The position numbers were made by a program, and so were the translations under genes. From JAFDWI01 sp963764215 (lineage in GTDB: Bacteria > Actinomycetota > Acidimicrobiia > Acidimicrobiales > Iamiaceae), in assembly GCA_963764215.1 (NCBI GenBank), contig CAVXRS010000007.1:1-64000 (forward strand): a stretch of 64,000 nt of DNA, read 5' to 3'. The number at the start of each line of letters is the position of its first letter. Position 1 is the first letter of the stretch. Below, in pieces: positions 1 to 8,506 of the stretch. The notes beneath the pieces were generated by a model that saw only the letters and a program-made list of their open reading frames with translations, ran no database searches and was not told the origin of the DNA.

Positions 1-106
1 AGTCCTGAGCGCTCGTCACGGTCCGCGGGAACGAGTGCCGTCGGGCCTCTAGGGTGATCGGCACGGTCGTCAGGGTCGGTCATGTGACCCGGGAATGGGG
101 TTCCGG

Positions 107-789
107 ATGAGTTCGGGAGACGAACATGGACGCGCGGCGAAGCGTGCCGTCACGGGGGTGTGCGCCGGGCTGGTGTGCCTGGTGGTGCTGTGGGGATGTG
201 GCTCGTCGGGCGCGCACACCGCGGTCGGCAGCCGGTCGGGTGCCGGTGGCGGAACCGGGGCGTCGGCCACGACCGAGCTTCCCGAGCAGGTCGCGGCGCT
301 GGTCGGGCAGTGGGCGAACGCCCAAGGTCGGTCTGCTGTGCAGTCGGAGGGGCGATCGAAGTGGGTGGTTCACCAGGGGAGACCACGGTCCCGCCCGACC
401 GGCGACGGCTAGTGCGACGCGATTGCCGGATGGGACTCGATGATCACGTTGGACGTCGATTCCGCCGGGCGGCTCGCCGCCGCGTTCGATTCCGCCCGGT
501 GCGGCGGGCACCGGTTCGACGACAGCGCAGCAGGCGGGTCGCTGCACGGCGCAGGCGACGATGCACGGCGCTCACGTGCGCTTCTCGGATTTCCGCTGTG
601 TCGGCGGTGACGGCAAGCCGGCCCAACTCGATGGTGCCGACGTGGCCGAGCCGACCCTGCAGGTCTTCGGTGTCTGTCTCAGGATCGGCGACGGACCCGA
701 CGAAGGCTTGGTTCGCCGAGCATCCCGGGGCCTGCGACGCTCACATGAGTTCGGCGGAGAAGAAGTTCAGTGGGATCGGCGACAGATAG
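107..789 (+). pseudogene. Broken secreted lipoprotein gene
   Basis: From ATG 107 the protein has a short charged N-terminus, a hydrophobic stretch and a lipobox ending LVVLWGC (Cys31), followed by a Gly/Ser-rich linker: a lipoprotein signal for membrane anchoring. The frame is cut by TAG at 410-412, yet the same frame continues with protein-like sequence (AIAGWDSMITLDVDSAG) to TGA at 614. Two further protein-like stretches lie in the other frames: one around 561-680 (VRFSDFRCVGGDGK) and one ending at TAG 787. I read this as a single gene split by a stop and at least two frame changes. The last segment runs antisense into the end of the thioesterase, so the true 3' end is uncertain. The mature-domain function is not recognisable. 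Confidence 0.45.
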
Positions 790-1467
790 CGGATGCGAGC
801 TGACCCCGATCCGATGTCGGGCTTCGCTGCGGTGGACGCCTCGGTGTTGGGGAAGTTCGCCGGTCTGACGAACAGCCCTTCGGCGTCGCTGAGCGGCTCC
901 CCGTCACAGTGGGTCTCGCCCCTGGCGATGAGCTTGCGCCCGTCGGTGCGCTCGTACCAGGCGGTGATCTCCGACGGGCGGAACAGCAGTGTCGGCCAAC
1001 GGTGGTTGCCCGACAGGTCGGCGGTCATCCCACCGCCGCCGCCGAGCATAGCGGCCATGCCGATCAACTCGTCGTAGAGCATCGCCACGACCCCGCCGTG
1101 GCAGGTGTCGAACGGCGGTCCGTTGTAGGCCTCGTTCAGCCGGACGGTGGCGTGCACCGTGCGATCGTCGTCGACGGCGAACGTCGATGTCGGTGAGAGC
1201 GGATTGGCCGGGCCCATCGCCGGTGAGAACGGCCCGAGCTGCTGGAGGTCGATCGTGGTCAGGTCGAAGGACTCGACCGCGGCACGGCCGGTCGACCAGG
1301 AACGGTCCTTTGGAGAGGTCGTCGTCGAGCAGGCGGCGGCGCTGCGCAGTGGGCGAGTGCCTGCTCGCGTGCGGGCCCTCCCCGACTCGGTTGGTGCAGC
1401 ACAGCCGGATGAGCTCGCGCACCGCAGCGGCCACCTCGGCGTCCTCGTTCGCGCCCGGTTCGGTCAT
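741..1467 (-). pseudogene. PaaI-type hotdog thioesterase, frameshifted
   Basis: The intact C-terminal part (starting at ATG 1217) carries a hotdog-fold core with FDTCHGGVVAMLYDELIG, the glycine-rich helix region typical of PaaI/YdiI-like acyl-CoA thioesterases, then a strand rich in LLFRPSEITAWYERTDGRK. The N-terminus is in another frame: from ATG 1467 it reads MTEPGANEDAEVAAAVRELI and continues to about 1290 (LSKGPFLVDRP). There a one-base shift into the downstream frame restores AAVESFDLTTIDLQQLGPFS, which joins directly to the core. The joined protein would be about 240 aa. Its role would be hydrolysis of an acyl-CoA. The break is either an assembly indel or a recent frameshift; both halves are otherwise well preserved. 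Confidence 0.6.
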
Positions 1468-1536
1468 GGCTGGATCGTCGCGATCGAACTGCGTCGTGAT
1501 CCGACCGGACCTCGGAGTAGCGGGAGCCGAGGCGCG

Positions 1537-2375
1537 TCAGCCCAGCGTGTCGGCCGAGACGATCCACGTGCCCGCGCCGATGTGCAGGGTGTCGCCGTCC
1601 CGGTACGATTCCAGGCGCCCACGACCACATCCAGCGCGGCACGCCGGTCGGCGTCGGATGCCGCCGCGAAGGGTGCGCCGGTGTCGGAGGATCTCGGCGA
1701 GCATGCGTGCCGCGATCGCCGGGAGATCGTCGGCTCCGTGAGCAGGGCTTCGTCCGGCCCTTCGGTGATCGTGACCTCGATGAACCCCGCCTGGGTGAGG
1801 ATCCCGGCGGTGTGGTCGGGTCGGCGAGCGAGAACGGGCCGGGGCCGGTCGGGTCCAACGGTCCGGACGGCGGAGCGCCTCCGCCGCCGCGAGGACCGGC
1901 AGCGCGACACCCGGGTTGACCTCGGGGCCCTGGAAACAGACGGACGCGCGACAGCCTCCGGTTTCAGCGCCGGCCGCGTTGGCAAACGCCGCGGCAGGGT
2001 CCTCGAAGACATCACCCCGACGAGGGAGAACGCCGCGTCGAAGTCCCCGTAACCTAGATCTCCCGTCTGGACGTCGACCTGGCGGAAATCGGCGCCGGTG
2101 ACGCCGTCCTGTCGCGCCCGCCGTTGCGCCTCGGTGAGCATCGTCGCCGACAGATCGACGCCGAGGACCGTTCCAGGCGACCCGACCCGCCAAGGTGAGG
2201 GTCGTGGCTCCGGTGCCACGCCCGATGTCGAGGATCCGTTCGCCCGGGGCCGGGGCGAGGCGGTCGATGGCCGCCATTCCAACCTTTCGAGCAGCGCGTC
2301 GTAGTCGTCGGCATGGTCGACCCGCGCGCCGCCGACCACGTCGTTCCAGATTTTCGCCTGATCTTCGTTCGCCAT
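1537..2375 (-). pseudogene. SAM-dependent class I methyltransferase, heavily frameshifted
   Basis: Translation starts at ATG 2375 with MANEDQAKIWNDVVGG, the usual opening of a UbiE/Methyltransf_11-type enzyme. Pieces of the Rossmann methyltransferase are then recovered by switching frames: ERILDIGRGTGATTLTLAGR (motif I, SAM-binding), GTVLGVDLSATMLTEAQRRA (motif II), GADFRQVDVQTGDLG, FDAAFSLVGVM, then FEDPAAAFANA, then GILTQAGFIEVTITEGPDEA and GDTLHIGAGTWIVSADTLG at the C-terminus. At least seven frame changes are needed in about 840 bp (near 2285, 2185, 2012, 1875, 1820 and twice below 1760). Each piece is highly conserved in style, so either this part of the assembly is poor or the gene died very recently. 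Methyl acceptor unknown. Confidence 0.6.
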
Positions 2376-2437
2376 GAGGGAACGGTACTGCCGAATCGGT
2401 GGCTGTGCACGAGACTTCGGGCGGCTCTGATCGAGGT

Positions 2438-2521
2438 CGTTCGGTGTTCGTGACGGCATGATCAGCGATCTGACGCGCAACCGCAATGCCAACTACACTG
2501 CGTTCGGTGTTCGTGACGGCA
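2438..2521. repeat. Two 21-bp perfect direct repeats in a divergent promoter region
   Basis: An identical 21-base sequence (core GTTCGTGACGG) occurs at 2438-2458 and again at 2501-2521, start-to-start 63 bp. It lies between the divergent methyltransferase (start 2375) and the AbiEi-like gene (ATG 2486 or GTG 2507), so the second copy overlaps the start of the latter. AbiEi antitoxins are known to repress their own promoters by binding repeats there, which makes an operator role plausible. That role is inference; the repeat itself is seen directly. Confidence 0.6.
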
Positions 2522-3486
2522 CATACGCAAAAGTACGCGGACTTGACGAGTGAGATCGCTGACGCGCTCGAGGCCATCGGCGTGCCGGTGCAACGACACG
2601 AGTCGCATTCAGCGTCGACGGCACCCCGCTGTCGTTGTCGGTGGTCGACCGCGCCCATCCCACCCCGGCGGCGCTGGCGCAGATCGTGCGTGACGCCGAG
2701 CCCCGTCGACCCGCCCTGGTCGTCGCCGATCGGATCTCCGAACCGGGCCACGAACAACTTCGACGTGCGGGCTGGGGGTGGTTGGATCGACGCGGGCACC
2801 TGCGCCTGTGGACGAGTGGTGTGCGGATCGAGGCTCCGGTGCCCGGCTACGACGACACCGCCGAACGTGGCCACGGCAATCCCTGGACCACGGTCGGTCT
2901 CGAAGTCGCCCTGGCCACGCTGGTCGACCCCGAGCAGGAGGTCTCGCCCCGCGGCCTCGCGTCGAGGATCGGCCGCAGTGCCGGGGCCGTGCACGAGATC
3001 ATCTCCCGATTCACCTCGGTCGGGCTGATCGGCAACGCCAGCCGGTTGCCGCTGTTGCCCGACCTGTTCTGGGAGACCGCGGCGCACTGGCCCGACGACG
3101 ACTGGCTCGGGCTGCCCGTCGAGATCGACGAGGTCGCGGCGCACCTCGAGCCCGGCTCGCTCATCCGAGTGGACGAACGGGCCGCGACCCTCGGTGGCGC
3201 CCGCATCGCCGCGGCCGGTGACCTGCCGGCCCACGCGTACGTCCCCACGGCCCGGGTTCTGCGCCGGGTGCGCAGCCTCGCCGACCGCTCCGGCACGAAT
3301 CGGACATGGCTGCGGATCACGCCGGTCGGCCACCTTCCGCTCAACGACGAGCATCCCCCCGACGACACCCACCCGTGGGCCGTGGCCCATCCGCTGGTCT
3401 GTGCGCTGCGTCTGGCTGCGGATCCGGCCAGGGGACGCGAGATCGTCGAACAATGGGGCATCGTGCCCGGCGGCGGCGATCAATGA
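2486..3486 (+). CDS. AbiEi-like antitoxin / wHTH regulator, N-terminal frameshift
   Basis: The long C-terminal part (about 2600-3486) has a domain resembling the AbiEi core (PALVVADRISEPGHEQLRRA, then GWGWLDRRGHLRLW), followed by a winged-helix segment (SPRGLASRIGRSAGAVHEII). The first 35 or so residues (HTQKYADLTSEIADALEAIG) are in a different frame, read from ATG 2486 or GTG 2507, and join the main frame at about 2590-2605 (VAFSVDGTPLSLSVVDRAHP). A one-base indel is therefore likely; without correction only an internal TTG at 2635 is available. It overlaps the next gene by ATGA, so the two are translationally coupled, as in type IV AbiE toxin-antitoxin pairs where the first gene is the antitoxin and repressor. 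Family assignment rests on fold-level pattern and gene order, not strong motif identity. Confidence 0.55.
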
Positions 3487-4244
3487 TCGTGCTGACCGGC
3501 CGACGGAACGGCACCACCCACCGGGCGGTCGAGCTGTTGGCCTCATTGCCGGCGGACCTGCGTCTGATCGGCGGTCTGGCGGTGATGTGCCGGGTCGGCG
3601 TGCCCCACCGCGCCACCGTCGATCTCGACGCGGTCACCCGTGACCTCGCCGGGCTGCACGAGACGATCGCCAAGTTGGCGGTCACCGCTCCCGGAGGGGG
3701 GCAGTACACCTTTGCCGACGACTTCGATCTCGACGTGATCGACGTCGCCCCCGATTCGTCGGCCGTGCTGATCGAACAGCTCACCGCGCAGGCCGAGCCG
3801 CTCGATGACCTCGAACTCAACGTGGTCGCACACACCTGGGCGTTCGAGACGGCGACGGCACTCGACCTGGTCGTGGTCGAAGAGCAACGCAACGTCGAAC
3901 TCGCCCGCGCCGACGGCCGCCTCGTCGCCTCGTCCGCCGGCCTGGTCGCGATGAAAGCGAGCACGATCCCGCTGCGTTCCGGTTCACGACCCGAAAAACG
4001 TGCCTCGGACTACTACGACCTGGGGCGTCTGATGATCGCCGGTGGTGTGAGCGCGGACGATGTCGCCGAGATGCCCGCGCCGCTCCGGACCGTCGTGCTG
4101 GCCCGCATGAACCATTGGTTCTGTGAACCGGCCGGACGGGACCGCACCTACCGGGAGGTGCGCCGATTCGACGAGCCGCGCCTGGATCTGGACGCCGTCG
4201 CGGACATCGTCGAAGGGATCGTCGACGCTTCGAGCGCGGGGTAG
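3483..4244 (+). CDS. AbiEii-like nucleotidyltransferase toxin
   Basis: A 253-aa protein whose ATG overlaps the stop of the upstream regulator. The start is set by that ATGA junction. Residues around 30-50 read LIGGLAVMCRVGVPHRATVD followed by LDAV, matching the GG-x9-R-x-T-x-D-D/E pattern of the nucleotidyltransferase AbiEii/AbiGii (MNT-like) superfamily. A later segment, KASTIPLRSGSRPEKRASDY then YDLGRL, matches the conserved K...R.K...D..D block of that family. AbiEii toxins transfer nucleotides to RNA targets (tRNA in the characterised homologues) and cause reversible growth arrest or phage abortive infection. Here the partner antitoxin appears frameshifted. The second acidic position of the metal site is less canonical than in AbiEii itself, so a housekeeping nucleotidyltransferase cannot be excluded. 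Confidence 0.6.
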   Translation: MIVLTGRRNGTTHRAVELLASLPADLRLIGGLAVMCRVGVPHRATVDLDAVTRDLAGLHETIAKLAVTAPGGGQYTFADDFDLDVIDVAPDSSAVLIEQLTAQAEPLDDLELNVVAHTWAFETATALDLVVVEEQRNVELARADGRLVASSAGLVAMKASTIPLRSGSRPEKRASDYYDLGRLMIAGGVSADDVAEMPAPLRTVVLARMNHWFCEPAGRDRTYREVRRFDEPRLDLDAVADIVEGIVDASSAG

Positions 4245-4253
4245 GGTTGGCCG

Positions 4254-4730
4254 ATGGCCGATCGTGACTCCGAAAGCGTCGAACGGGTGGTGCACACGCC
4301 GGCCGCGGAGATCTTCGCCCTCGTCTCCGACCCGTCCCGCCACCACGAATTCGACGGCTCCGGTACGGTGCGCGGCGCCAAGACCGCCAGCGGTCCGGTG
4401 GGGCTCGGCGATCGATTCGGGATGTCCATGAAGATGGGCCTGCCCTATTCGATGGAGAGCGAGGTCATCGAATTCGAACAGGACCGGTTGTTCGCGTGGC
4501 GCACCGCCGCCCCCGGGGTGTTCGGCAAGGTCGTCGGGGGTCGGGTCTGGCGCTACGAATTCGAGCCGACCGACGACGCCGGCACCACGCTGGTGCGCGA
4601 GACCTGGGACATCTCCGACGAGTCGGCGATCACCAAGCCGGGGGTACGGCGGCTCGCCTCGTCGACCCGCAAGAACATGTCCGCCACGCTGGACCGTCTC
4701 GAAGAACTGCTCGGCAACACCGATTCCTGA
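4254..4730 (+). CDS. SRPBCC family protein (polyketide cyclase / START-like)
   Basis: This 158-aa cytosolic protein opens with ESVERVVHTPAAEIFALVSD and HHEFDGSGTV, the standard start of the SRPBCC helix-grip fold, which binds a hydrophobic ligand in a deep cavity. It closes with the long amphipathic C-terminal helix (STRKNMSATLDRLEELLG). Length fits the family (about 150 aa). It starts 9 bp after the upstream nucleotidyltransferase stop, so it could be the third gene of that operon, although no link to toxin-antitoxin function is known. Ligand unknown. Confidence 0.8.
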   Translation: MADRDSESVERVVHTPAAEIFALVSDPSRHHEFDGSGTVRGAKTASGPVGLGDRFGMSMKMGLPYSMESEVIEFEQDRLFAWRTAAPGVFGKVVGGRVWRYEFEPTDDAGTTLVRETWDISDESAITKPGVRRLASSTRKNMSATLDRLEELLGNTDS

Positions 4731-5817
4731 GCGGCCGCAGCCCGTGTCCGGCGAGACGCCGGACTCGAACCCAGGTCGCGATGGACGGCGGACGTCGAAG
4801 CCAGGTGAAAGGACGGCATCGGCGGGTAGGGGGAACTGAAGCGGATGGTGGGACGGCGGGGGTGTTTGGTTTGGCGACATCTGCCGCGGTCTGGGTCGGG
4901 CCCTGTGGCAGCTGGTGGCGTGGGCGTATCTTCTCGCTGGAGTAGCGTTGCTGGCCGCGGGATCCTCGTTGCGGATGGCTCACCGTGACGGACCACGACC
5001 GGCTGGCATGGCGTGGGTCGTCCTGGCGGCGACGGCATCGTTGCTGTGCTCAGGATGGCTGGTCGCGAGTGGAAGCCTTCGATCCGATGGCGCGACACCG
5101 AACTCCGCCTGCGGGTCGTGCTCCGACCCGCGCTCCGAACGGTTTTCTCGACGCTTCTCCGGGTTCTCTCCGGAGGCCGCCAGGACTGCCGCGGCGCTCT
5201 GCACACCGCTCGGGTCTGGGGCGTTGTCGCGTTCCAGTGCCCTGGGTCGGCCTCGGTGGGATCCGGATCGGGATCGGGGATCGTTCTCGACGATCCGCGA
5301 CGCATCGCTGCGGCCGTGGCAGCGGCGGTGATCGTCGCAGTGAGCGTGAGAGCGTCCGTACTGCCGGCCAGGTGCAAGGCGGATGCCTACGATCGGGACC
5401 TCGCCCCGTCATTGGCGGTGCTGCTCAAGCTCTCGCTGCCGGTTGAAGATCACCCGACACACCAGTGGCCTCGCGCCGCGTGAAGCCACGGTGCGACTGG
5501 GAGGCGACAGCGAGGTCGCGTAGGACCTGCGTGACGCAGACGGCTCCTACGGCAGCCGACAACGGACCGACGCGGATCAGTCGAACGTCCAGGGCGCGAT
5601 CGACGGGTAGGGGAACGTGGGGACAGTGTCGCGCGCCGACGAAACCAGCAGTAGACGGATAGTGCGAGGTGCAGCAGGCTCCAAGGACATGATCGTTAGG
5701 CGCCATCGCAGTGACGGGACATCGAGACACTGTGGTGCTGTCCAGGGTGAGTTGGTGGAGATGGGGGGGTGGAAGTTGAACGTGGGCCAGCTGCCGGTCG
5801 GGGGGAACAGGGCGGAT
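4731..5817. other. About 1.1 kb without a convincing gene
   Basis: After the terminator hairpin no reading frame here shows family motifs or the local codon pattern over its whole length. The best candidate is GTG 4915 to 5331 on the + strand. Its first 55 residues look like two membrane segments (VAWAYLLAGVALLAAGSSL and MAWVVLAATASLLCSGWLVA), but the rest is Arg/Ser-rich and unstructured. A second frame (5013-5483) has a hydrophobic run near 5310 (IAAAVAAAVIVAVSV). These may be pieces of one decayed small membrane protein. A short purine-rich repeat of GGATCGG units lies near 5258-5282. No tRNA or known RNA motif was seen. Confidence 0.4.
4746..4764 (+). terminator. Hairpin after the SRPBCC gene
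   Basis: A perfect 8-bp stem (GTCCGGCG, loop AGA, CGCCGGAC) begins 16 bases after the SRPBCC stop. There is no following T-run, so this would be a GC-only hairpin terminator of the kind common in actinobacteria, or an RNA-stabilising 3' end. Confidence 0.45.
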
Positions 5818-6204
5818 TCAGGCCTCGTTGAAGGCGACCGCGGCGTGGATCAGCTCGACGAAGGCGGCCTCGTCGACGGAATCGTGCTCGTGAACGTCGA
5901 TCGCCCGGCGGACCTTGCCACCCAGGCTCGCGTTGAACAGTCCTGTCGGATCAGCCAGTGCAGCGCCCTGGGCGAAGGTCAGCTTCACCTTGTCGCGGTA
6001 GGTCTCCCCGGTGCAGATGATGCCGTCGTGTTCCCACACCGGGACGCCGCGCATGCCGTTGGAGGGTTTGCGCCACTTCACCGACTCGACCACGTCCGGA
6101 TCGGCCTGGTGGATGAGCGCGCGCAACTCCGCGAGCCGATCGCCCCGCCAGTCGCCGAGTTCGTCGATGGTGGCATCGATCAATGTGGACGGACTATCGG
6201 TCAC
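5818..6204 (-). CDS. DUF1801 (YdhG-like) protein
   Basis: A 128-aa protein with the features of PF08818: an N-terminal helix (STLIDATIDELGDWRGDRLA), the signature DVVESVKWRKPSNG followed by a strand GVPVWEHDGIICTGE, then KVKLTFAQGA and the C-terminal IDVHEHDSVDEAAFVELIHA. The fold is small and soluble. Biochemical function of the family is not established. It follows the VOC gene on the same strand (23 bp gap), so the two probably share a transcript. Confidence 0.85.
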   Translation of the reverse strand: MTDSPSTLIDATIDELGDWRGDRLAELRALIHQADPDVVESVKWRKPSNGMRGVPVWEHDGIICTGETYRDKVKLTFAQGAALADPTGLFNASLGGKVRRAIDVHEHDSVDEAAFVELIHAAVAFNEA

Positions 6205-6227
6205 GTTGGGTCCCCTGACGGGTCGGA

Positions 6228-6626
6228 TCAGGCCTGGGCGATGCGGACCATGTTGCCCGACGGGTCCCGGAACGCACAGTCACGCACACCCCAGGGCTGT
6301 GACGTCGGCTCCTGGAGGACTTCAGCTCCCGACGCACGCACCGCCTCGAAGGTGGCGTCCAGGTCCTCGGCCCGGAAGATCGCCGCCTGCATCGCCCCCT
6401 TGGTGACCAACTCCAACAGCGCGTCGCCGTCGGTCTGGGAACGGCCCCCATGGGGTTGGGACAACACGATGTCGACGTCCTGGTCCGGGGCGCCGATGGT
6501 CACCCAGCGGAACTCGCCGCGGGCGACGTCGTTGCGGACCTCGAGGCCGAGCGCGTCCCGGTAGAAGCCGAGCGCCTCGTCCGGATCGTGCACGGGGATG
6601 AACATGGTCGAAACGGAGATGGTCAT
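6228..6626 (-). CDS. VOC (glyoxalase/bleomycin-resistance fold) protein
   Basis: A 132-aa protein of the vicinal oxygen chelate superfamily, with two beta-alpha-beta-beta-beta units: SVSTMFIPVHDPDEALGFYR then ALGLEVRND in the first, and FRAEDLDATFEAVRASGAEV with DCAFRDPSGNMVRIAQA in the second. A GTG two codons earlier (6632) is possible, but ATG 6626 gives the normal family start at the first strand. Members bind a metal and act as dioxygenases, epimerases, glyoxalases or drug-binding proteins; the substrate here cannot be read. It sits downstream of an AraC regulator, a frequent pairing. Confidence 0.85.
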   Translation of the reverse strand: MTISVSTMFIPVHDPDEALGFYRDALGLEVRNDVARGEFRWVTIGAPDQDVDIVLSQPHGGRSQTDGDALLELVTKGAMQAAIFRAEDLDATFEAVRASGAEVLQEPTSQPWGVRDCAFRDPSGNMVRIAQA

Positions 6627-6699
6627 GGGCACAGGGTACGAACGCCGAACCGGTGTTGCTTCTCCGATCCTGCTCGATCCGCCTGGAAAGCAGGGGCCT

Positions 6700-7119
6700 T
6701 CAAGCCAATGACGCGGCGCGGTAGGGGGGTCGCAACGCGTCCTTCGCGACGCAGGGCGGCACCACCGTCAGATCCCGATGGTCGAGGGCGCGGTAGGCCG
6801 ACGGGCTCATGCCCACGATCTGATGGAACCGCGAGCTGAACGATCCGAGCGAGGTGCAGCCGACCGTCATGCAGGTGTCGGTCACCGACATCCCCTTTCG
6901 CAACAGCTCCTGGGCCCGTTCGATCCGTCGCGTCATCAGGTAGCCGTACGGTGTCTCGGCGTAGGCCTCACGGAATCGCCGCGCGAAATGCGACGGCGAC
7001 ATGCAGGCGGCCTCGGCCATCGCCGGGACGTTCAGCGGAGCCGCGTAGTTGCGGTCGATGAAATCGTGTGCCCGGCGCAGGTGCGCGAGCTCCGCGATCC
7101 GTTCCGGCGTCACGGTCAC
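6700..7119 (-). CDS. Short AraC-family transcriptional regulator
   Basis: The 139-aa protein is almost only the AraC/XylS DNA-binding domain: first helix-turn-helix NVPAMAEAACMSPSHFARRF, second helix-turn-helix with SVTDTCMTVGCTSLGSFSSR and FHQIVGMSPSAYR. No effector-binding N-terminal domain is present, so it is of the small SoxS/MarA-like architecture and may respond by level rather than by ligand. It lies 73 bp upstream of the VOC gene on the same strand, whose expression it may control. Confidence 0.88.
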   Translation of the reverse strand: MTVTPERIAELAHLRRAHDFIDRNYAAPLNVPAMAEAACMSPSHFARRFREAYAETPYGYLMTRRIERAQELLRKGMSVTDTCMTVGCTSLGSFSSRFHQIVGMSPSAYRALDHRDLTVVPPCVAKDALRPPYRAASLA

Positions 7120-7140
7120 GACAGTACCGCCGGGGCCGGC

Positions 7141-7488
7141 TCAGTCGACGAGCGCGGCGATGTTCTCGGTGGGGCGGCCCACCGCGGCGCGCCCGTCGTC
7201 GGTGACCAGGATCGGTCGCTCGATCAGGATCGGGTTGGCGACCAGCGTGGCGATCCAGGTGGCCCGGTCGCGCGGGGCGTCGGTCAGGCCGAGCTCTTTC
7301 GCCCGGGCCTCGCCCATGCGGGTGATCTCCCACGGTTCCACGCCGAGCGCGGTGCACACCTCGTCGAGCGTCGCCGCGTCCGGCGGATCATCGAGGTAGC
7401 GGCGTTCGACGTAGCCGACTCCTCGGGCGTCGAGGAGATCCTTCGCGGCCCGACTCTTCGAACACCGGGGGTTGTGCCACAGCTCCAT
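7141..7488 (-). CDS. ArsC/Spx-family reductase
   Basis: A 115-aa thioredoxin-fold protein of the ArsC family. MELWHNPRCSKSRAAKDLL places the single catalytic Cys at residue 9, in the position of Cys12 of E. coli glutaredoxin-coupled arsenate reductase. The C-terminal segment NPILIERPILVTDDGRAAVG, with the conserved P-x-L-I-x-R-P-I, is the family signature. ATG 7488 is the natural start since the family begins directly with the first strand. No arsB, acr3 or arsR is nearby, so arsenate reduction is possible but a YffB-like thiol role is as likely. Confidence 0.8.
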   Translation of the reverse strand: MELWHNPRCSKSRAAKDLLDARGVGYVERRYLDDPPDAATLDEVCTALGVEPWEITRMGEARAKELGLTDAPRDRATWIATLVANPILIERPILVTDDGRAAVGRPTENIAALVD

Positions 7489-7595
7489 GGCCGCACAGCG
7501 TACCGGCGTTGCCTCGCATGCACCGCGGGCCGGCCCAGGGTGAGAGCACGTCGATGGCGGGTCCGGTCGGCGCAGGTGATCCGAACTGTGCGACA

Positions 7596-8495
7596 ATGCC
7601 CGGCGTGGCAGCGGTCACCAGGGAGCGGGTCCAGGGCACGGTGCGTCTCGGCGGTGCCCGCCGGTTGGGCTACGTCGCGTTCGGCCGGCCCGGCGGCAGA
7701 TGCGTCATCTGGATGCACGGCACACCGGGTGCGGCCACCCAGGTTCCCGAAGCCGTGCGGGCGCGTGCTGAGCGAGATGGACTGTGGATCATCGGCATCG
7801 ACCGGCCCGGCATCGGCGCATCCACCGGCCACCTCTATCCCGACATCGTCACCTTCGTCGACGATCTGGAAGTCCTCCTCGACGCGCTCGGCATCGAGAC
7901 CTGTCACGTGGTCGGCCTCTCCGGTGGCGGGCCCTACACCCTGGCCGCCGCGGCTCGTCTCGCCGACCGGGTCCGATCGGTCGGCGTGCTCGGTGGCGTC
8001 GCACCAAGCGTCGGCGACGACGCCATCGGCGGCGGGGCCGTGGCACTCGCCCGGTTCGCCGGGCCGTTCCTGCGCGTCGCCCGTCTCCCGCTGGGTTTCG
8101 GGCTGGCCAGGTTCATCCACGCGGCGACCCCGGTCGGCGATCCGGCGATCAGGCTGTACGCCCGTTTCTCCCCCGACGGTGACCGCGCACTGCTCAACCA
8201 TCCCGAATTCAAAGAGGTGTTCGTCGGCGACCTCACCCGGCGCGGACACCGGCAGTTCTCCGCCGCGTTGGCCGACCTGGTCCTGTTCGCCCGACCGTGG
8301 GGCTTCGCCCTCTCCGAGGTGACCGTTCCCGTGCACTGGTGGCACGGGACCGAGGACAACCTCGTGCCCTTCGCGCACGGCGAGGCGATGGCCGCACACC
8401 TCCCCGACGCCACGGTCCACTCGATCGTCGGCGGCGGGCACCTCTGCGGTTTCGGCGTCTGTGGCGACGTGCTGGACGTGTTGCTCGGCGACTGA
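7596..8495 (+). CDS. Alpha/beta hydrolase
   Basis: A 299-aa alpha/beta-hydrolase-fold enzyme. It shows the oxyanion strand CVIWMHGTPG, a nucleophile elbow GLSGGGP with Ser109, the acid in the segment WWHGTEDNLVPFAHGEAM, and the catalytic His in GGGHLCGFG near the C-terminus. Between them lies a helical cap (about residues 130-210) that sets substrate specificity. It is divergent from the ArsC-like gene. Start ATG 7596 was chosen; GTG 7605 is an alternative. Substrate unknown; an esterase or epoxide/haloalkane-type activity cannot be separated by motif. Confidence 0.85.
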   Translation: MPGVAAVTRERVQGTVRLGGARRLGYVAFGRPGGRCVIWMHGTPGAATQVPEAVRARAERDGLWIIGIDRPGIGASTGHLYPDIVTFVDDLEVLLDALGIETCHVVGLSGGGPYTLAAAARLADRVRSVGVLGGVAPSVGDDAIGGGAVALARFAGPFLRVARLPLGFGLARFIHAATPVGDPAIRLYARFSPDGDRALLNHPEFKEVFVGDLTRRGHRQFSAALADLVLFARPWGFALSEVTVPVHWWHGTEDNLVPFAHGEAMAAHLPDATVHSIVGGGHLCGFGVCGDVLDVLLGD

Positions 8496-8506
8496 ACGTC
8501 GGTTGC

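Noticed and set aside
1537..3546. 669-residue minus-strand open frame spanning the methyltransferase and the AbiEi-like gene
   Set aside because: Only its last part, below about 2290, contains methyltransferase pieces; the rest is antisense to a clear + strand gene.
7141..7488. Arsenic resistance operon
   Set aside because: Only the ArsC-like gene is present; no arsenite pump or ArsR regulator lies nearby.
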